Positions 1 through 5,851 of a DNA stretch of 8,323 bases are shown here, piece after piece (position 1 is the stretch's first letter; every line of letters begins with the position of its first letter). Made by a program: the position numbers and the translations under genes. This stretch comes from W2P13-069 sp963590525. GTDB lineage: Bacteria > Actinomycetota > Coriobacteriia > Coriobacteriales > QAMH01. The stretch is from NCBI GenBank assembly GCA_963590525.1, contig CAVAPV010000069.1, positions 1 through 8,323 of the forward strand, given 5' to 3'. The notes under the pieces are model-generated. The model was not told the DNA's origin. It was given only the letters and a program-made list of their open reading frames with translations, and did no database searches.

Positions 1-63
1 CGAGGGCGCGGGGTCCGGGTCCGGCGTCGGTGCCGGGTCGGGGTCGGGTGCGGGCGTAGGCGC
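1..63 (-). other. Pro/Ala/Asp/Thr-rich linker at the window edge
   Basis: The last in-window residues of the left-hand protein read DPAPTPAPDPDPAPTP and continue in the same style to the edge, directly after an acidic DDDD stretch. Linkers like this typically separate an ectodomain from a wall-spanning or wall-binding C-terminal part. The right-hand protein has a comparable linker (DPAPSPSPAPAPDPE) upstream of its C-terminal module. The coding DNA is a near-uniform run of GGGTC/CGGGT-type units and could be prone to slippage. Confidence 0.8.
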
Positions 64-3000
64 GGGGTCGTCATCGTCGCTGCTGGGCCACTTGAAGACA
101 GCGCGCAGCTCGACATCCTCACTAGGCATGGTGAACCTCGTCTTTACTGTAGAGGCACTCTCCAGCTCTACGTCGCCGGCAACCACAATCCATTTATCGA
201 ACTCCGCGCCGCTGGGCACAGTGGCCTCGACCACAACATCCTCGCCCTCGTCGGCATTGCTTGCGGCCTCACTGCCAGACCCAGACGTATGCGCTACACC
301 ACCGGTAATCGTCAAGTTGTGCTTAGTCTTGAGCGTGTAATCATAAGCGGCCACGGCCGTATCCACCGTAGTGGCACCCTCTGCAGAGCCCTCATCGGCC
401 GCGTACTCCAGCGTCGCGTAGACCAGCAGCGTGCAGGTCTTGTCCACTTTCACCTTGCCGTCCGTTGCCGTTGTATAGCTGCCCTTATCAACAGAATCCG
501 CCTTGGTGTCTTTATCGCCAACATAGTAGTGATAGGTGACCTTGCTGGGGTTGCCCCAATCGGCACCTGCTGCAAAGCTCACCTCGGTGGACTCGTAAAT
601 CGCACCGTCGCAGCTCACCATAGGTGCGCTGCGCAGCGCTTCAACCGCAAATTTAAGGCTCACCTCATGCGTAGAGAAGGCCGCATCTGTAAAGCTGCCC
701 TTGACTGTAAACGAGCTCTGCGTGACATCAACACCTGCCGTATCCCACACAACCGTAGCGCTCATGGTGTTGCCGTCCTTGGTGCGGTACTCCACCGTGA
801 CAGGCAGGTAGCTCGCATAAGCGCTGCCGTCGGTGCCATAGAGCGTGACATCGCTAAGCTGAGTAACAAGCCCATCAAAGCGCCTGTCGCTTTGAGCAGG
901 GATAGTGGCAGTCACCGTCTGAGTTCCGGCGTCCTCGTCAACGGTCAGCGTGCCCGCAATGCCGTTGACAGCTGCAGCCGTAGCTGTGTTATCGATAAGG
1001 CAACCCAGCTCAGTGCCGCTGAGCTTAGTGGTGATGGTCACGACCTTGCTGGCATCGTCTTCTGCCATGCTCCATTTGATATCCACGCCCTCATTGGCAG
1101 CATTCGTCACATCTTGCACCTGGGCAGAATCCACAAGCTTGCAGGATTCGAGCTTGCTAGCCTCCGCAGAGCCCTCCTGCGGCACGGTTACCTGCACGGC
1201 AATCGCGCTCACCTTAGGCGTGTACTTGGCAACAAGCGCAACGCCCGCATCAGACTTGGGCACCATAAGGCTTTTGTCCTCGCCCTCTGTAACACCAGCA
1301 GGCAACGTATCCCAGCCACTAAACACCCAGCCCTCAACTGCAGGAGCTGTGACCTTAACGGACTCTTCATCCTCAAAGGCGGTCTCGGCATAGGAGATGG
1401 CGGCGTTTTTCTCGTCGTTCATGTTGACGCAGGTCACCTTGACCTTGCCTTCGTCTGACGGTTTGGTGTAGTTCACCGTAAACTCAAGGGTGGCAGCAGA
1501 CGAGTTGGCAGTGATCTTTTGATTCTCTACAGCCCCATCTCCAAAGCCAACTGTGGCCATAGTAGTCGTAAGTTTCACCTCATTAGCGTCGGCAAGGCAC
1601 AGCCCGTAATCATCAAGCACCGACGCACTGATAACAGCCTTGTACGTGCTCCTCCTCTTTTGCTCCGTGCAAGCGCCCTTGTCCTCGTCTGCGTTGGGGA
1701 CAGAGACCTTGCTTGCCAAGACGCTGGCAGGGACAATAATGGTGCTGCCGCTGGCTGTTGTAAGCTCCAACGAGTTGAGCTTGACCGATTTGTTCTCGTT
1801 ACCCAAGTGATCCCAAGCGTTGGTTGCATCTAAGAAATTGGCCTTGACGGTAACAACCTGCTCACCGTAAACAGCTGTGGCCACCGTGATGCAAGCGGGC
1901 ATGCGGAAGCTCGCCTTGCCGCCGTAAGCCCTGATATACGAGCTCGACCCATCGATAGACTCAATCTTCCAAGCAACGATAGTCTTGCCCTCAGGAGCGT
2001 CGCTGGCGTAATCGCTCGTATTAAAAGTGACCATCGAGCTTTGGCTGACGTACTCTGTCGTTGTGTAGCCGTTGGTAACAGCATTCAAGGCATACGTCGT
2101 GCTCTGGCTCGAATCCAAATAGAGATGGCCGTTCTTCTTCACTGCCTTGCGATCAGTCAAGTCGGAGTAAAACGCCTTCTCAAAATTCGCGCCCTCTACA
2201 TCTGCAAAGTTCGTGAGGAAGTCGTCGTTGCCCGAAACCTGACGCTCTGTCACGCCGTCTGCGGCGATGGCATTCACGCCGATACGGCTATCCGCACTGA
2301 GGGCGTTTTCTCCCGAGCCGCCGCAGATCGTCTGATTTTCGTTTTCCAAGTAGACGTTTCCTATAGAGCACGGGTCACCGTAAATCACCCTGATGTTTCT
2401 ATCTATGACCACCTTGCGCTCAAAGGTGAGGGCGTAGTACTTATCGGACGAGACAAAGAGGCCGCAGCCGTCTGCATCGCCGCCGTAGTTGAGCGTGATC
2501 TCGACATCCCTCAAGGTGCACTCGCTGCGCTTGAGGTAGATGCCGCCGCCGTACGAGGCGCTGTTCTCGCTGATCTTCACGTTGTTCACCGTGAGCTTTT
2601 GAGTGTAGGCGGTCTCGCTGTTGAACCCAATGCCGCCGCCGTTTATCGCATAGTTACCCGTGATGCTGCAGGTGCCGTCGCCGGTGATATTGAGGGAGTA
2701 CCTGCGGCCGTAGATACCGCCGCCGTAATCCATGGTTGCCCCGTTTGCATAGATAGACGTGCCGTTCTTGAGGTTGAGAGTCATCTCGCCCGCGCTGCCT
2801 ATGAGGGAGTTGGTGTAGAAGGCGATGCCGCCACCGCCGTAGGCTTTAGCCAGGTTGCCACGGATCGAGCAGTTGTCGAGCGTGATAGTCGAGGGGTCTG
2901 TAACGCTGATGCCTCCACCATAGCCCGGCGATGTGTTGTCGCGGATCTCTGTGTCCTTGATGTTGAGAGTCGCCTTGTCCTCGAGGTGTATGGCACCGCC

Positions 3001-4347
3001 GGCAAGCTCGTCTTTTGAGGGGGAAACAGTGCTGTCGTAATACCAAACGTAGTTTTCGTTGATCGTGCAACCCTCGATGTTGATGGTGGTGTCATCGTAC
3101 CAATCGCAGATAGCGCCGCCGTAATCGCCCGATCCGTTCTTGAGCAGCTTGCTGTTCTTGATCGTAAAAGATCCGCCACTGACCTTGTGCATGATGGCGC
3201 CACCGTTGTCGCCGGCCCTGTTCTCAAGGAGCTCGCAGCCCTCGATCGTAAACGAGCATTTCGTGTTGATGCAGACAACGCCGCCATCATCGGTTGCGAC
3301 GTTTTCTTTAAAAGTCGAGTCCTTGATCGAGAGATCTCCATCGCCGTCCATATAGATGGCGCCGCCATCGTAACGGCTGCGATTATCTTCAAAGAACGAT
3401 TTGTTCTTGATGGTGACCGAGGTGCTGTTGTCGTCTATATAGATGCCGCCGCCGTCGCTTACCGCGTAGTTGTGCGAGACGGTGCTGTTGTCGATGGTGA
3501 TCGAGCAGTTCTTCTCGCGCACGTAGATGCCGCCGCCGCAGGAGTCGGACCCGTTGTAAGACACGCTGGCGTTCTCAAGCGTGAGCGACGAGTTGGCTCC
3601 GTGGATGGCGATGCCGCCGCCGTTGCCGTAGAGCAGGCCGAACTCATCCGAGAAATTGCCCGCAACGGTAGCGTTCTTGATGGAGATGGTAACGCCCGTG
3701 CCCTCGGTGGAAATACCGCCGCCGCCGTTTTTGTCGTCGCAATAACCGCCGGTGATCAAAGCGCCCTTGATGCTGACGCTCCCGTTGTCATCAAGATGCC
3801 AGACGTTGGCGGTGTCATAACGATAAACGGTCTTCCAAAGAGAGCCCTTGTGCTCCGTTGCCTCGTTCTCCTCTGTAGTGCCGCCGTCAACGTAGAGCCT
3901 GCTGTTCTTCTTGAGATGGATAACCTCGCCGCTGCCGCTGCCTACCAAGCTCTGGCCGTCGTACTTGTACTTGTCGCGGTCGAGCATATGGCCGTGCATA
4001 TTGAGACGCAACGTCATGCCCTCGGGCAGCAAGATGCGCCCGGCGTCCTTGGTGTTCCAATCTTTGCTCATATTGATCGTGATGGACTTGAGACCCAGGT
4101 CGTTACACGTGCTGATATAGTCCATGACATCGCTCTCGCTGTAGACGGGAATGGCACCTTGGTCATCTATAGGCTTGGTGCCATCTGCGTCTTGAAAAGC
4201 CTGGATAGTGCCTATCTGCACGGGGGTATCGGCGTGTGCTGCAGGTGTCAAAGGCACAAGCATCGCGACAAATACGAGCGCAAACACGGCGATCGCTGCA
4301 GCTGCCATCCGGTGCAGTGTGGGGTGTTTTGCGAGGGTGGAAGTCAT
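1..4347 (-). CDS. Large secreted beta-helix surface protein, probable adhesin (C-terminus off window)
   Basis: The frame is open from the ATG at 4347 to position 1 with no stop, giving at least 1449 residues. Residues 1-39 form a signal peptide: K7, H8 and R13, a hydrophobic run from about 15 to 33, and probable cleavage at AHA|D (39/40). M14 is an unlikely start because it would lose the charged n-region. Residues about 65-160 look like a beta-helix N-cap, and 207-630 are Pmp/POMP-like coils with GG(G/A)I and x-x-N motifs. Residues about 750-829, 968-1045 and 1336-1421 resemble InlB-B or divergent InlB-B repeats (GWVFSGWD near 1010; FDKW and FTMPSEDVELRAVF near 1400). Residues about 1163-1245 resemble a Big_4 Ig-like domain (WDTAG, SFTVKGSF), and about 1250-1330 a chitobiase-C-like Ig fold. 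Residues 1429-1449 are a Pro-Ala-Asp-Thr linker after DDDD. It is probably surface-exposed and may bind host or neighbouring cells; that role is inferred. No sortase motif lies within the window. Frame and signal peptide are certain; domain names come from pattern recognition only. Confidence 0.9.
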   Translation of the reverse strand, partial: MTSTLAKHPTLHRMAAAAIAVFALVFVAMLVPLTPAAHADTPVQIGTIQAFQDADGTKPIDDQGAIPVYSESDVMDYISTCNDLGLKSITINMSKDWNTKDAGRILLPEGMTLRLNMHGHMLDRDKYKYDGQSLVGSGSGEVIHLKKNSRLYVDGGTTEENEATEHKGSLWKTVYRYDTANVWHLDDNGSVSIKGALITGGYCDDKNGGGGISTEGTGVTISIKNATVAGNFSDEFGLLYGNGGGIAIHGANSSLTLENASVSYNGSDSCGGGIYVREKNCSITIDNSTVSHNYAVSDGGGIYIDDNSTSVTIKNKSFFEDNRSRYDGGAIYMDGDGDLSIKDSTFKENVATDDGGVVCINTKCSFTIEGCELLENRAGDNGGAIMHKVSGGSFTIKNSKLLKNGSGDYGGAICDWYDDTTINIEGCTINENYVWYYDSTVSPSKDELAGGAIHLEDKATLNIKDTEIRDNTSPGYGGGISVTDPSTITLDNCSIRGNLAKAYGGGGIAFYTNSLIGSAGEMTLNLKNGTSIYANGATMDYGGGIYGRRYSLNITGDGTCSITGNYAINGGGIGFNSETAYTQKLTVNNVKISENSASYGGGIYLKRSECTLRDVEITLNYGGDADGCGLFVSSDKYYALTFERKVVIDRNIRVIYGDPCSIGNVYLENENQTICGGSGENALSADSRIGVNAIAADGVTERQVSGNDDFLTNFADVEGANFEKAFYSDLTDRKAVKKNGHLYLDSSQSTTYALNAVTNGYTTTEYVSQSSMVTFNTSDYASDAPEGKTIVAWKIESIDGSSSYIRAYGGKASFRMPACITVATAVYGEQVVTVKANFLDATNAWDHLGNENKSVKLNSLELTTASGSTIIVPASVLASKVSVPNADEDKGACTEQKRRSTYKAVISASVLDDYGLCLADANEVKLTTTMATVGFGDGAVENQKITANSSAATLEFTVNYTKPSDEGKVKVTCVNMNDEKNAAISYAETAFEDEESVKVTAPAVEGWVFSGWDTLPAGVTEGEDKSLMVPKSDAGVALVAKYTPKVSAIAVQVTVPQEGSAEASKLESCKLVDSAQVQDVTNAANEGVDIKWSMAEDDASKVVTITTKLSGTELGCLIDNTATAAAVNGIAGTLTVDEDAGTQTVTATIPAQSDRRFDGLVTQLSDVTLYGTDGSAYASYLPVTVEYRTKDGNTMSATVVWDTAGVDVTQSSFTVKGSFTDAAFSTHEVSLKFAVEALRSAPMVSCDGAIYESTEVSFAAGADWGNPSKVTYHYYVGDKDTKADSVDKGSYTTATDGKVKVDKTCTLLVYATLEYAADEGSAEGATTVDTAVAAYDYTLKTKHNLTITGGVAHTSGSGSEAASNADEGEDVVVEATVPSGAEFDKWIVVAGDVELESASTVKTRFTMPSEDVELRAVFKWPSSDDDDPAPTPAPDPDPAPTPDPDPAPS
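2461..3727 (-). repeat. Protein-level tandem coils of a right-handed beta-helix (about 15 copies)
   Basis: The first Gly of each GG(G/A/V) motif falls at residues 208, 243, 271, 299, 328, 355, 382, 410, 450, 477, 504, 542, 570, 600 and 622. Most intervals are 27-30 residues; three are longer (35, 40, 38) and the last is shorter (22). Each coil also has an x-(I/V/F/L)-x-x-N motif some residues before the Gly pair, for example STFKEN, CELLEN, CSIRGN and VKISEN, giving an asparagine at a fixed place. This pairing resembles the FxxN plus GGA(I/L/V) repeats of chlamydial polymorphic membrane proteins and related adhesins. On the plus strand the Gly run appears as a repeated gatgccgccgcc-type string, so the DNA also carries short direct repeats. 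The periodicity is counted directly; the fold is inferred. Confidence 0.85.
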
Positions 4348-4352
4348 AAGAG

Positions 4353-4358
4353 CTCCTC
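4353..4358 (-). promoter_or_regulatory. Ribosome binding site of the beta-helix protein
   Basis: On the minus strand GAGGAG lies five bases (CTCTT) before the ATG at 4347. This is a near-ideal Shine-Dalgarno match and spacing, and it fixes the start codon ahead of the in-frame M14. Confidence 0.85.
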
Positions 4359-4386
4359 AAATGATGTACTGTGGTCCAATCCTCTT

Positions 4387-4392
4387 ATTTTA
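4387..4392 (-). promoter_or_regulatory. Possible -10 element of the beta-helix protein
   Basis: The minus strand reads TAAAAT here, one of the few AT-rich spots upstream of the gene. It would give a leader of roughly 30 bases. No good -35 hexamer is found at 16-18 bases; TTTAAC occurs at a short 14-base spacing (4407-4412). This is weak and rests on the -10 alone. Confidence 0.25.
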
Positions 4393-4493
4393 ACGCGAAA
4401 GCGCAGGTTAAACGGGCAAAACAGCCACTCAGTGCAGCCGCAGGGCTTTTGACGATGCGAGCCCCACATTCTCGCAGCCTCATGCAACCTAGC

Positions 4494-4516
4494 GGGCTGG
4501 CAGTGCCAGCCCCTAC
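4494..4516 (-). repeat. REP-like hairpin with GTAG foot (minus strand)
   Basis: The minus strand reads GTAG followed by GGGCTGGC-ACT-GCCAGCCC, a perfect 8-bp stem. The upstream flank GCGTAACCGC is shared with the copy at 5713-5735 and, in slightly changed form, with the one at 4870-4891. Confidence 0.75.
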
Positions 4517-4609
4517 GCGGTTACGCACCTCACAGCAAACCGCGGCATCACTCAATCTGACGGTCGCCGTACGCAGATGTTTTCGGCAATCCAATGTTCG
4601 CAGGTGGAC

Positions 4610-4632
4610 GTAGGGGCGGGCATTGCCCGCCC
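4610..4632 (+). repeat. REP-like hairpin with GTAG foot (plus strand)
   Basis: GTAG at 4610-4613 is followed by GGGCGGGC-ATT-GCCCGCCC, a perfect 8-bp stem. TCGCAGGTG precedes it by a few bases, as in the copy at 5829-5851 and, on the other strand, beside the copy at 4733-4755. Confidence 0.75.
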
Positions 4633-4633
4633 G

Positions 4634-4653
4634 GTCGCGGCGCCAGCCGCGAC
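4634..4653. repeat. Outer hairpin of the REP-pair element
   Basis: GTCGCGGC-GCCA-GCCGCGAC is a perfect 8-bp inverted repeat immediately after the plus-strand REP. The equivalent place in the other composite copy (5852-5871) keeps a stem with different bases and one mismatch, which hints at structural conservation. No T-run follows, so it is a poor terminator candidate. Confidence 0.6.
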
Positions 4654-4663
4654 GTATCGAACG

Positions 4664-4679
4664 CGTGCCTTCAGGCACG
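4664..4679. repeat. Short 7-bp hairpin
   Basis: CGTGCCT-TC-AGGCACG is a perfect inverted repeat with a two-base centre, directly before the AGGGCTTTT that opens the second repeat copy. Its role is unknown. The downstream TTTT is separated from the stem and sits inside a conserved repeat block, so I do not call it a terminator. Confidence 0.5.
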
Positions 4680-4767
4680 TAGGGCTTTTAGCGATGCAGG
4701 TCCCACGTTCTCGCAGCCTCATGCAACCTAGCGGGCTGGCAGTGCCAGCCCCTACGCACACCTGCGA
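4679..4767. repeat. REP element, copy 2 (left half only)
   Basis: This copy starts GTAGGGCTTTTAGCGATGC and repeats the block up to a minus-strand REP-like hairpin: GGGCTGGC (4733-4740), AGT, GCCAGCCC (4744-4751), CTAC at 4752-4755. Beyond the REP it carries CACCTGCGAGC, the reverse complement of the CGCAGGTG flank of the plus-strand REPs. It lacks the spacer and right half seen in the copies at 4440 and 5660. Confidence 0.7.
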
Positions 4768-4770
4768 GCG

Positions 4771-4792
4771 AGATCAAGCCGTATCTTGATCT
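4771..4792. repeat. Perfect 8-bp inverted repeat AGATCAAG/CTTGATCT
   Basis: AGATCAAG (4771-4778), a six-base loop and CTTGATCT (4785-4792) form a perfect hairpin, much less GC-rich than its neighbours. Its last base is the first base of the TGTCATCC element that follows. It could be an operator for a dimeric regulator or part of a repeat; nothing decides between them. Confidence 0.45.
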
Positions 4793-4843
4793 GTCATCCT
4801 GAGCGCAGCGGCCGCAAGCCGCGGAGTCGAAGGATCTAGCCGC
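4792..4843. repeat. TGTCATCCTGAGCG palindromic element, copy 1
   Basis: The element runs TGTCATCCTGAGCG, then a GCGGC-CGCAA-GCCGC hairpin (4808-4822), then GAGTCGAAGGATCTAGCCGC. ATCCT (4796-4800) can pair with AGGAT (4831-4835) to close an outer stem. The second copy at 5587-5639 has the same ends but a different central stem. From memory, similar TCATYCTGAGCG...TCGAAGRATCT strings are dispersed intergenic repeats in many bacteria. Confidence 0.7.
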
Positions 4844-4869
4844 AGCTCAGATAGGTTTGCGTAACCACA

Positions 4870-4891
4870 TAGGGGCGGGCACTGCTCGCCC
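4870..4891 (+). repeat. Degenerate REP-like hairpin upstream of the isomerase
   Basis: GGGCGGGC (4873-4880), ACT, GCTCGCCC (4884-4891) pair with one mismatch. The foot is ATAG rather than GTAG. The flank GCGTAACCACATAGGGGC (4859-4876) matches the flank of the minus-strand copies closely, so it belongs to the same family. It lies just upstream of the candidate -10 of the isomerase gene. Confidence 0.65.
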
Positions 4892-4895
4892 GCGT

Positions 4896-4901
4896 TACAA
4901 T
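4896..4901 (+). promoter_or_regulatory. Possible -10 element of the isomerase gene
   Basis: TACAAT is a good -10 match and would give a leader of about 40 bases. The place where a -35 would sit is occupied by the REP-like hairpin and has no TTGACA-like hexamer, so promoter strength cannot be judged. Confidence 0.35.
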
Positions 4902-4932
4902 CATCGCAATCATTTGACGATGCACCGCATGC

Positions 4933-4939
4933 AAAGGAG
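4933..4939 (+). promoter_or_regulatory. Ribosome binding site of the isomerase
   Basis: AAAGGAG ends 10 bases before the ATG at 4950. It lies downstream of the in-frame ATGs at 4920 and 4929, which have no Shine-Dalgarno of their own, so it selects 4950 as the start. Confidence 0.75.
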
Positions 4940-4949
4940 CCGCCGCACA

Positions 4950-5480
4950 ATGGAGCTCATCACCACCCCGCCTATCGACCCTCAAAGCTATGGTCCCGAT
5001 CCCGTTGTCGTACTCAAGATCTTCAACTTTGAAGCGCCGGTGCGCATCAGATTATGCCCGCAGGCGGCGCCTATCACCGTGGCGTATTTTCTAAAGCTGG
5101 TAAGCGAGGGTTTCTACGACGGCCTGCGCTTTCATCGCGCCGTGGCGGGGTTCTTGCTGCAAGGAGGAGACCCCACGGGCACAGGCGACGGAGAAACGGA
5201 GTTCTACGTAAAGGGTGAGTTTGCCAACAACGGCATCAGCAACCCGCTGCACCACGAGCGCGGGACGATCTCTATGGCGCGTCAAGAAGGCTATGATTCC
5301 GCCTCGTGCCAGTTCTTTATCCTGGTCAACGACGTGCCGTCCATGGATGGCGATTATGCCGCGTTTGGGCAAGTGATAGAGGGCGTCGAGCTGCTCGAGT
5401 CGCTGAGCATGCTGCCCACCTACGCCAATGAGGCGCCCATCGCCCCCATCGTCATCCAGCGCGCCTACATCGAGCAGTAA
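4950..5480 (+). CDS. Cyclophilin-type peptidyl-prolyl cis-trans isomerase
   Basis: The 176-residue protein catalyses cis-trans isomerisation of X-Pro bonds during protein folding. It carries the cyclophilin core: FHRAVAGFLLQGGDPTGTG at residues 61-79 (R63, F68 and Q71 matching the catalytic Arg and pocket Phe/Gln of cyclophilins), GTISMAR at 105-111, SASCQFFI at 117-124, and MDGDYAAFGQV at 132-142. The usual Trp before the final motif (W121 of human CypA) is absent; Ser lies there, as in many cyclosporin-insensitive bacterial members. No signal peptide or membrane segment is seen, so it is cytoplasmic. The frame is open back to 4857, but that extension translates repeat DNA; the ATG at 4950 is the start with a Shine-Dalgarno. 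The gene stands alone, with repeats on both sides and surface-protein genes on the opposite strand. Family assignment is secure; the specific gene name is not. Confidence 0.95.
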   Translation: MELITTPPIDPQSYGPDPVVVLKIFNFEAPVRIRLCPQAAPITVAYFLKLVSEGFYDGLRFHRAVAGFLLQGGDPTGTGDGETEFYVKGEFANNGISNPLHHERGTISMARQEGYDSASCQFFILVNDVPSMDGDYAAFGQVIEGVELLESLSMLPTYANEAPIAPIVIQRAYIEQ

Positions 5481-5502
5481 GAAGCAGAGAGCTTTTGCAG
5501 CA

Positions 5503-5519
5503 ACCTGCGGTTTGCAGGT
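5503..5519 (+). terminator. Weak hairpin after the isomerase, uncertain terminator
   Basis: ACCTGC-GGTTT-GCAGGT forms a 6-bp stem 22 bases after the stop codon. It is followed by GTAGGTCATCCC rather than a T-run, so intrinsic termination would be poor. It is the only stem close to the end of the gene. Confidence 0.25.
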
Positions 5520-5586
5520 GTAGGTCATCCCTCGTCAACACGCCGATCCGCAGGTGCACGACGTGTTATCAAGGACCTCCCAAGTG

Positions 5587-5639
5587 TGTCATTCTGAGCG
5601 AAGGCCCCGGCAGGGGCCGCAGTCGAAGAATCTAGCCGC
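5587..5639. repeat. TGTCATTCTGAGCG palindromic element, copy 2
   Basis: It has the same ends as the copy at 4792 (TGTCATTCTGAGCG ... AGTCGAAGAATCTAGCCGC), with a perfect central hairpin GGCCCC-GGCA-GGGGCC (5603-5618). Compared with copy 1, the outer arms change together: ATTCT/AGAAT here, ATCCT/AGGAT there. The central stem is also replaced by another self-complementary stem. Confidence 0.7.
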
Positions 5640-5712
5640 GACCCAGTGCTGCTTGCACGCAGGGCTTTTGGCGATGCGGACCCCATGTTCTCGCGGCCTC
5701 ATGCAACCTAGC

Positions 5713-5735
5713 GGGCTGGCGGTGCCAGCCCCTAC
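5713..5735 (-). repeat. REP-like hairpin with GTAG foot (minus strand)
   Basis: On the minus strand GTAG precedes GGGCTGGC-ACC-GCCAGCCC, a perfect 8-bp stem. The flank TGTAACCGC matches the copy at 4494-4516. Confidence 0.75.
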
Positions 5736-5828
5736 GCGGTTACACATCTCGCAGCAGATCGCGGAATCACCCAACCCGAGGGCCGCCGTACGCAGATGCT
5801 TTCGGTGATCCGATGTTCGCAGGTGCTT

Positions 5829-5851
5829 GTAGGGGCGGGCATTGCCCGCCC
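5829..5851 (+). repeat. REP-like hairpin with GTAG foot (plus strand)
   Basis: GTAG (5829-5832) is followed by GGGCGGGC-ATT-GCCCGCCC. The whole unit is identical to the copy at 4610-4632, although the flanks have diverged. Confidence 0.75.

Larger units (their letters stand above)
4440..4653. repeat. Composite REP-pair element, copy 1
   Basis: It begins GCAGGGCTTTT, then GATGCGAGCC, TCTCGCAGCCTCATGCAACC, a minus-strand REP-like hairpin (4494-4516), a spacer of about 90 bases, a plus-strand REP-like hairpin (4610-4632), and an outer 8-bp hairpin (4634-4653). The same order, with the same flanks, is found at 5660-5871. The GTAG ends of the two REPs face each other across the spacer. This is the layout of a BIME/REPIN-like non-autonomous unit rather than a random pair of hairpins. 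Confidence 0.75.
4348..4949. other. Intergenic region between divergent genes, rich in palindromic repeats
   Basis: About 600 bases separate the starts of the beta-helix protein and the isomerase. No credible gene is present: the short frames here run through repeat DNA and reappear wherever the repeats do. From left to right it holds the leader and promoter of the minus-strand gene, a REP-like pair (4440-4653), a 7-bp hairpin (4664-4679), a further inverted REP-like copy (4679-4767), an 8-bp hairpin (4771-4792), a second palindromic family member (4792-4843), a degenerate REP-like copy (4870-4891), and the promoter and leader of the isomerase. Confidence 0.85.

Noticed and set aside
289..1458. 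Long plus-strand open frame of 389 codons
   Set aside because: It is fully antisense to the left-hand surface protein, which has a signal peptide, domain patterns and a ribosome binding site. The antisense product is Arg/His/Leu-rich with no motif and is a by-product of the GC-rich codon pattern.
3187..4452. Long plus-strand open frame of 421 codons with Asp/Ala/Val repeats
   Set aside because: The apparent repeats are the antisense reading of the Gly-Gly-Ile coils of the beta-helix protein. It has no ribosome binding site and continues into the intergenic leader.
4664..4692. Hairpin followed by TTTT as an intrinsic terminator
   Set aside because: The TTTT is separated from the stem and belongs to the conserved AGGGCTTTT start of the repeat, which appears elsewhere without this hairpin; no gene ends there.
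4371..4789. Short frames with a shared SRSLMQPSGLAVPAPT-like peptide in the intergenic regions
   Set aside because: The shared peptide is simply the translation of the REP-containing repeat block and occurs wherever the DNA repeat does (also near 5700). No ribosome binding sites or coding signature.
4857..4949. N-terminal extension of the isomerase from TTG at 4857 or ATG at 4920/4929
   Set aside because: The extension translates the degenerate REP-like hairpin. The Shine-Dalgarno at 4933-4939 and the cyclophilin family length favour the ATG at 4950.
4950..5480. Isomerase as a dedicated export chaperone for the surface proteins
   Set aside because: It lacks a signal peptide or lipobox, lies on the opposite strand and is separated from both neighbours by repeat-rich DNA. 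Adjacency alone does not support a functional link.
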